A stretch of DNA of 64,000 bases from Artemia franciscana (taxonomy: Eukaryota > Arthropoda > Branchiopoda > Anostraca > Artemiidae). The notes beneath the pieces are model-generated. The model had not been told where the DNA came from, did no database searches, and worked only from the letters and a program-made list of their open reading frames with translations. The translations under genes and the position numbers were made by a program. Location of the stretch: the NCBI RefSeq assembly GCF_032884065.1, contig NC_088872.1, positions 806,001-870,000 on the forward strand, written 5' to 3'. The stretch's first letter is position 1, and each line of letters opens with the position of its first letter. Shown one piece after another: positions 59,598 to 64,000 of the stretch.

Positions 59598-60026
59598 GGA
59601 TATTTCGCCTGTATCCAAACTAGGCGTCTTCAGCACAAGATAAAAAGAAAAACATTAAACTAAAAACGAATAAAACCACCACCGATAATAATAAATACAA
59701 TTGTCGCTACTGATCCACGTAGGGAAAAGAAGCTATTAGAATTACTTCAATGAGAACATCAAAGCAACTGAGGAAAAATTATGAAAATTGAAACTTAGTT
59801 AACTATTCTGTTACGAAATAAGGGAATTAAAATTTTACACAATCACCATGGGACAAGATTACCTGCTAGACCAAAAAGAGTTGCTTCAATATTAGCTTAC
59901 AAGAGGATTATTTCGCAACAGAATAATTAACTAAGTTTCAATTTTCATAATTTTTCCTCAGTTGCTTTGATGTTCTCATTGAAGTAACTCTAATAGCTTC
60001 TTTTCCCTACGTGGATCAGTAGTGAC
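59598..60026 (-). repeat. Penelope-like end with a ~110 bp inverted repeat
   Basis: The minus strand reads CTGAAGA (59633-59627), then GCCT/AGGC (59625-59622 with 59610-59607), then GAAATATCC, the same arrangement as at 19760-19792 but with a different stem sequence. Adjacent arms 59703-59821 and 59908-60026 are reverse complements (gatccacgtagggaaaagaa and onward) with an ~86-base centre. No coding part is seen. Confidence 0.6.
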
Positions 60027-60079
60027 AATCAGGTGCATTAAATAAAATTTAATACACTATTTATGAAATAAGTAACAAT

Positions 60080-61150
60080 AAAACTTACACTAAACAGAAA
60101 TTATTCCGTGTATGAAAGGGGCTGTCCCCTTCTGAATACCCTGCTCTTTACACTAGAATTTGACTCTTTCTCACAACTACTTTTCAAAACATTAAAAAGT
60201 TTAGCGTAAAGAACACAGCGTTGAAGAGGGGACAATCCCTTTCATATACAGATTAAATTCTGTTCATTTTTAGTTTTGATGTTGCTCCTTACTTTTAGTT
60301 AAAAAAAACTTTTATTAATTTAATTTCTGAACGTTTTTGAATTAATGCAGGTTTTGAAGACTGCTCGCCATACATGAATAATTAAAATGAAATCTGCATA
60401 TTAATTAACTTTTTAAAAACAAATAATAGCCTTATAATAACCTAAGTTTGATTTTTATTCCAGTTATTAAAGAATGACTCCTGAATCACAAGGTTGTTTA
60501 ATTAGAATAATAACCTCTTTTAAAGTTAAACAAAACTTTAGGGTAAAAGCAAGCTACTAAGGAGAGGTAACCCTCTCATTTATGTAATCTTTTCTCTTTA
60601 CTTTAAGTTTTAATGTTGCTCCTTACTTTCAGTTGAAAAAACGTATTTTCCTTTTATTTGATTTCTGATCCTTTTTAAATAATGTTGGGAAATCCAGCAA
60701 ACTCTTCATGGAAAATTCCCTTCCCCCATAAAAAGATCATCCCACATAGCCTTCTCCCACCTACCCCCCCCCACCATAAAAATCCCTGCTGAAAACGTCT
60801 GTATCCTTCCCAATAACCAATACTATATGTAAACAATGCCTAAAGTTTACAATTTGCAGTCCCTCCTCTGGGATTATGGGGGATCCAGTCATCATCAAAG
60901 ACATAGTCATTACATTTTTTGACTATTCTAAACAAAATGGCTATCTAAAAATTTTGATTGGGTGACTTTGGGAAAACAGTGATCTTGGGAGGGGGTAAAA
61001 ACTTGATGAAACTTATATATTTGAAATCAGCATTAAAAATCTGATCCTTATGATGTATCTATTGGTATCAATATACCTTTTTTTAGAGTTTCAGTTACTA
61101 TTGAGCTGGGTTGCTCCTTACTTACAGTTTGTCACCACAAACTGTTTGAT
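60080..61150. mobile_element. Foldback-family copy
   Basis: A hairpin at its left (cagaaattattccgtgtatg against catatacagattaaattctg) around ctttctcacaactacttttc, a second weaker unit near 60540, and the shared right end (tgctccttacttacagtttg, ccacaaactgtttga) at 61150. Confidence 0.8.
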
Positions 61151-61291
61151 AAAACTCGTCTGTTTTGGTGGTTTGCATTATTTGTGCTTAGACCTATCTC
61201 ATATCAATAGTTAGTTTGAAATAATCCCAATTTTGAAGAGAGAGAGAGATTGTTATATTTAAAAACTATCACAGCATAGCTAAATTCAGTT

Positions 61292-61827
61292 GTTTTTTTT
61301 TTTTTTTTTTTTTTTACAAATCATACATTTAAACAAAAATCCAACACTGTAATTCAGCATTGAAAATTGATGTGAAGAAAGGCACAAATGAGTTGGCGTA
61401 ACAATTAGTTCGTACTTTAGGGGGTAGAAGTTTATTTTGTAACCGAGTTTGGCTATTGGGAGGGGCTGGTTTGGGTAGTAGTGATTGGTGGCTCTTATTA
61501 TCTAGGACGGATTTTCCAAATTGCTGAATAAGGTGTTCAAGCTGGACTTTAAGTGGAGATAAATTTAATTTAGAGAGGGCTTGATCATAGGGTATGTCGC
61601 AGTTTCGGAGTATAATCCTTGTTGCTCTTTTCAGGACGAACTTTATGTCGCGTAATAGGTATGCTATGCAGATAGCAGATGGACCCCATACTGGGCACGC
61701 GCACTCGAGCAACAGGCAAACATAACACATGTAGGGGTTGTTTTCCCCACATTTGTAATATTGTTGTAGTGATTAAGCCCCCTACAAGATCAGCTTTTGG
61801 GGCTGTAATATCCATCATATTTGTCAT
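61292..61827 (-). pseudogene. LINE C-terminal fragment
   Basis: The minus strand reads LLECACPVWGPSAICIAYLL, RATRIILRNCDIPYDQAL and LEHLIQQFGKSVL, the region downstream of the reverse transcriptase in CR1/jockey-type LINEs (xLEYACPVWxP, xxQKRALRII). It is short and 5' truncated, with one frame change near 61700. The T-run at 61292-61314 on the plus strand is its poly(A) tail. Confidence 0.75.
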
Positions 61828-62559
61828 TCTAAATTATCGTTTTTTTTTGTATGTCATTGCATTAAAGTTAGATTTTATAGTATTAAATAAATGAATTGAA
61901 TATGGTGTTATGAAACAACTGTTTATGTAAAACGAGCATAAAAAATAATGCAAACACATATGATCAGCAAAGTTTGTCTACAGGCTAGGGCTACACCTAA
62001 ACCCATTGAAGGAGGGGGTAATAATTATTATGTTTACTATAGTTTTGAACAGAGGATTTAATACCCTATTTCTCTTTTTCTAAGTTCTACTACCAAACAA
62101 ACATGAGCAACTATGCATTACCATGCTATTTGACACCCTTTTATGGTTTAAAATGGAATTTGCAGCAATAGAGATTAGTATTTTGGAAAGAGTGTTGCAA
62201 ATATCTAGGCAAGGTTTTTTTTTCCTATCTTGGAAAGTAGTTGAGTTAAGTAAATGAAACTTTCAGAAATACAATATTTTCCTAAGGCTTAGAAGATTGC
62301 ACAGAAGATAATTTGTTTTAGAAAGTTTTATCCTAGGGTTTTTAGTCTCTCTTCTATGTCTCTAGATTCAGGCAACTCTGATAAAATGTGGCACAACCAT
62401 AAAAATGTTGTAATTTTACAACAAACAACAGAAAAAATTGAGGAAATTGTAGTTTTCAAATATGAATTCCAGACCTGCCTGGGACAAAAAAAAAATCTGA
62501 TGTTCTTGGTACTTCAATTTTTTGTTTTAGCATGGGTAACAGATCCCCTCTTTTCTCAG

Positions 62560-63360
62560 ATGGTCCCAATATATTTGAGAACTGGTTGTGGCTATCCTAA
62601 CAAAAAAAAAACCTTAAAAAGGCTGTGGAGTCTGTGTTGGCAGAATGACAAATCTTTTGCAAAGCTATTGTAGAGTTTGGCTTAAGAAAGAACAGCATTT
62701 GATTCTGTAAAGTGTGTGAAAAAAAAAATCTCTGTGGTCAACACAGGAATTAGAAAACACCAATCAAGTAAGAGTGGCTGGATTTGAAACTGGACTTTCA
62801 ACTGTTGTACAAGCCTATGTTGTTGCCAAAAAAGGAACAAAACAGGTTCAACAAATGTGTCAGCTGAAAGAGAAATGTCACCTTACGGTTTTGTAAGTGC
62901 AAATGTACAGACAATTTCCCCACTGTTTGTCTTTCCTTGAGTTAGAACCTTGTGTCAAAGGAAAAATGGATCCACCTTCTAACATTCCCATCCCATTGTT
63001 CATACTGCCTCCAACCACTGGATGTGTCAACTTATAGTCCTTTGAAACAATATGTCAATAATTCTTGCCAAAGAATATATGTGCATGACTTTCAAAAGCA
63101 GCATTCAGAGGAACTGGAGGCTATAAGATCTGCATAAAAGGAAGTGGTTAAAATTCAGTCACCTGAAATGGTGAGACCATCCCCAAAATATATCATTGTA
63201 CAATAGTTGGGGGGTGGGAGCTAGAAACAGCAGCAGGACTAAAATCCTTATAGATTCTCCCAAAAAAAAAATAGCTTGAAGCAAAAAAATCAAAGGAAAA
63301 TTTTGAAGAAGCCAAAGCTCACATCAAATAACAAGAAAGCAAAGAAACTTCATAAACAAG
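62560..63360 (+). pseudogene. pogo/Tigger-type DDE transposase fossil
   Basis: Successive frames on the plus strand give a CENP-B-type helix segment (GYPNKKKTLKK), then ETGLSTVVQAYVVAKKGTKQ (the DETGLS block after the first Asp), LLTFPSHCSYCLQPLDVSTY (the LTFPxHxSHxLQPLD block), PEMVRPSP and RTKILIDSP, then a Lys-rich tail (63276-63360). Many stops and frameshifts. The DDE_1 family is certain from these blocks; the first Asp and the central catalytic part are lost or unreadable. Confidence 0.75.
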
Positions 63361-63784
63361 AAAAAGGACTAGTAGCAAGGATAAAGAGGAGCTTCTGGGG
63401 GGAATTGAAGACCGTAATGAGTCATTCAACACTGCTAACGAATACAGTTCTTGAGATTTTGTTTTGGTTAAGTTCTCTGTTTGAAAAAAAGGGGAAATCT
63501 GCTATTTTTTATGGAAGATAAATTAAACAAATTAAAATGAATATACTATTTTTCTAAATGCATAATGAATTTTTCTGGCCAGAGGTGGCGAAAAATTTAC
63601 TTTTCCAGAGCAAATTGATAAAGCCAAAGTAAATAAGACAGATATTGAACTCAGACTCCCAGTCCCTAACTTCACAGGTGGAATGGAAAGATCAGTGAAG
63701 GGCCTGGTGTTTGAATATGACCTTCCCACCTACAATGTCAAGCAAACGATGTATTTGTATTTATTGAATAGAACAAACAAGTTT

Positions 63785-64000
63785 TTTTTAACTGACAGTA
63801 AGGAGCCACATTACCATTTAAAATGAACAGAAATTATTCTGTATATGAAAGGGACTGTCCCCTCCTCAAAGCCCTGTTCTTTATGCTAAAGTTTTTTTTT
63901 TAAGTAGAGTTGTGAGAAAGTCAGACTTTAGTGTAAAGAGCAGGGTGTTAAGGAGGGAACTGCCCCTTTCATATATGGAATAATTTCTGTTCATTTTAAG
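63785..64000. mobile_element. Foldback-family copy, cut by the window end
   Basis: Left arm (gtaaggagccacattaccat, then cagaaattattctgtatatg), loop aagtagagttgtgagaaagt, right arm (gtgtaaagagcagggtgtta onward) ending at base 64000 in gttcattttaag. This is the same hairpin as at 60080 and 47118. Confidence 0.85.

Noticed and set aside
61585..61894. ORFs on both strands around 61.6-61.9 kb as a host gene
   Set aside because: The sequence is the broken end of a LINE fragment, whose poly(A) run lies at 61292-61314.

Overview
This is eukaryotic nuclear DNA from an animal. The only multi-exon gene I can reconstruct is an Aurora-family mitotic kinase with GT-AG introns. A eukaryotic initiator-type tRNA-Met is present, and nearly everything else is transposon debris or satellite-like repeat. 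The AT-rich composition, the huge repeat-filled introns and the mix of element families (hAT, pogo/Tigger, Penelope-like, non-LTR retrotransposons, Helitron) fit an arthropod. A branchiopod crustacean such as a brine shrimp is my guess from the style of the repeats. That species guess is inference and is not shown by the sequence.

Layout. 1-15.7 kb: a near-identical tandem segmental duplication (copies A and B, plus a 1.5 kb partial copy C) that carries a broken hAT transposase and a short tRNA-Arg-derived insertion. 16-18.2 kb: an inverted-repeat element and a broken LINE. 19.0-25.1 kb: a compartment bounded by ~200 bp inverted repeats. It holds one intact 633-codon, single-exon gene for a bubblegum-type acyl-CoA synthetase relative whose catalytic motifs look lost. 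The same compartment holds a Penelope-like fragment inside the left arm, Helitron protein remnants, a tandem pair of initiator tRNA-Met sequences and a foldback element. 26.3 kb: an assembly gap of 51 N. 26.4-30.0 kb: an older, diverged copy (D) of the 5' duplication unit.

30.3-56.4 kb: the Aurora kinase gene on the minus strand, with five recognisable exons giving 304 codons and covering the kinase domain and C-terminus. Its N-terminal exon was not found. Introns 1-4 contain LINE copies in both orientations, a ~293 bp tandem array nested in a larger element, a hAT fossil and several copies of a foldback-type repeat family. 56.4-64 kb: more copies of that family, an inverted repeat beside a Penelope-like end, a LINE fragment and a pogo/Tigger transposase fossil.

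The genes show no joint pathway. Two loci look able to make a protein, the Aurora kinase and the acyl-CoA-synthetase-like ORF, and one tRNA-iMet looks able to make RNA. The most unusual item is the synthetase-like ORF, which is intact over 633 codons although the nucleotide-binding loop and other core motifs are degenerate, and which sits between inverted repeats.
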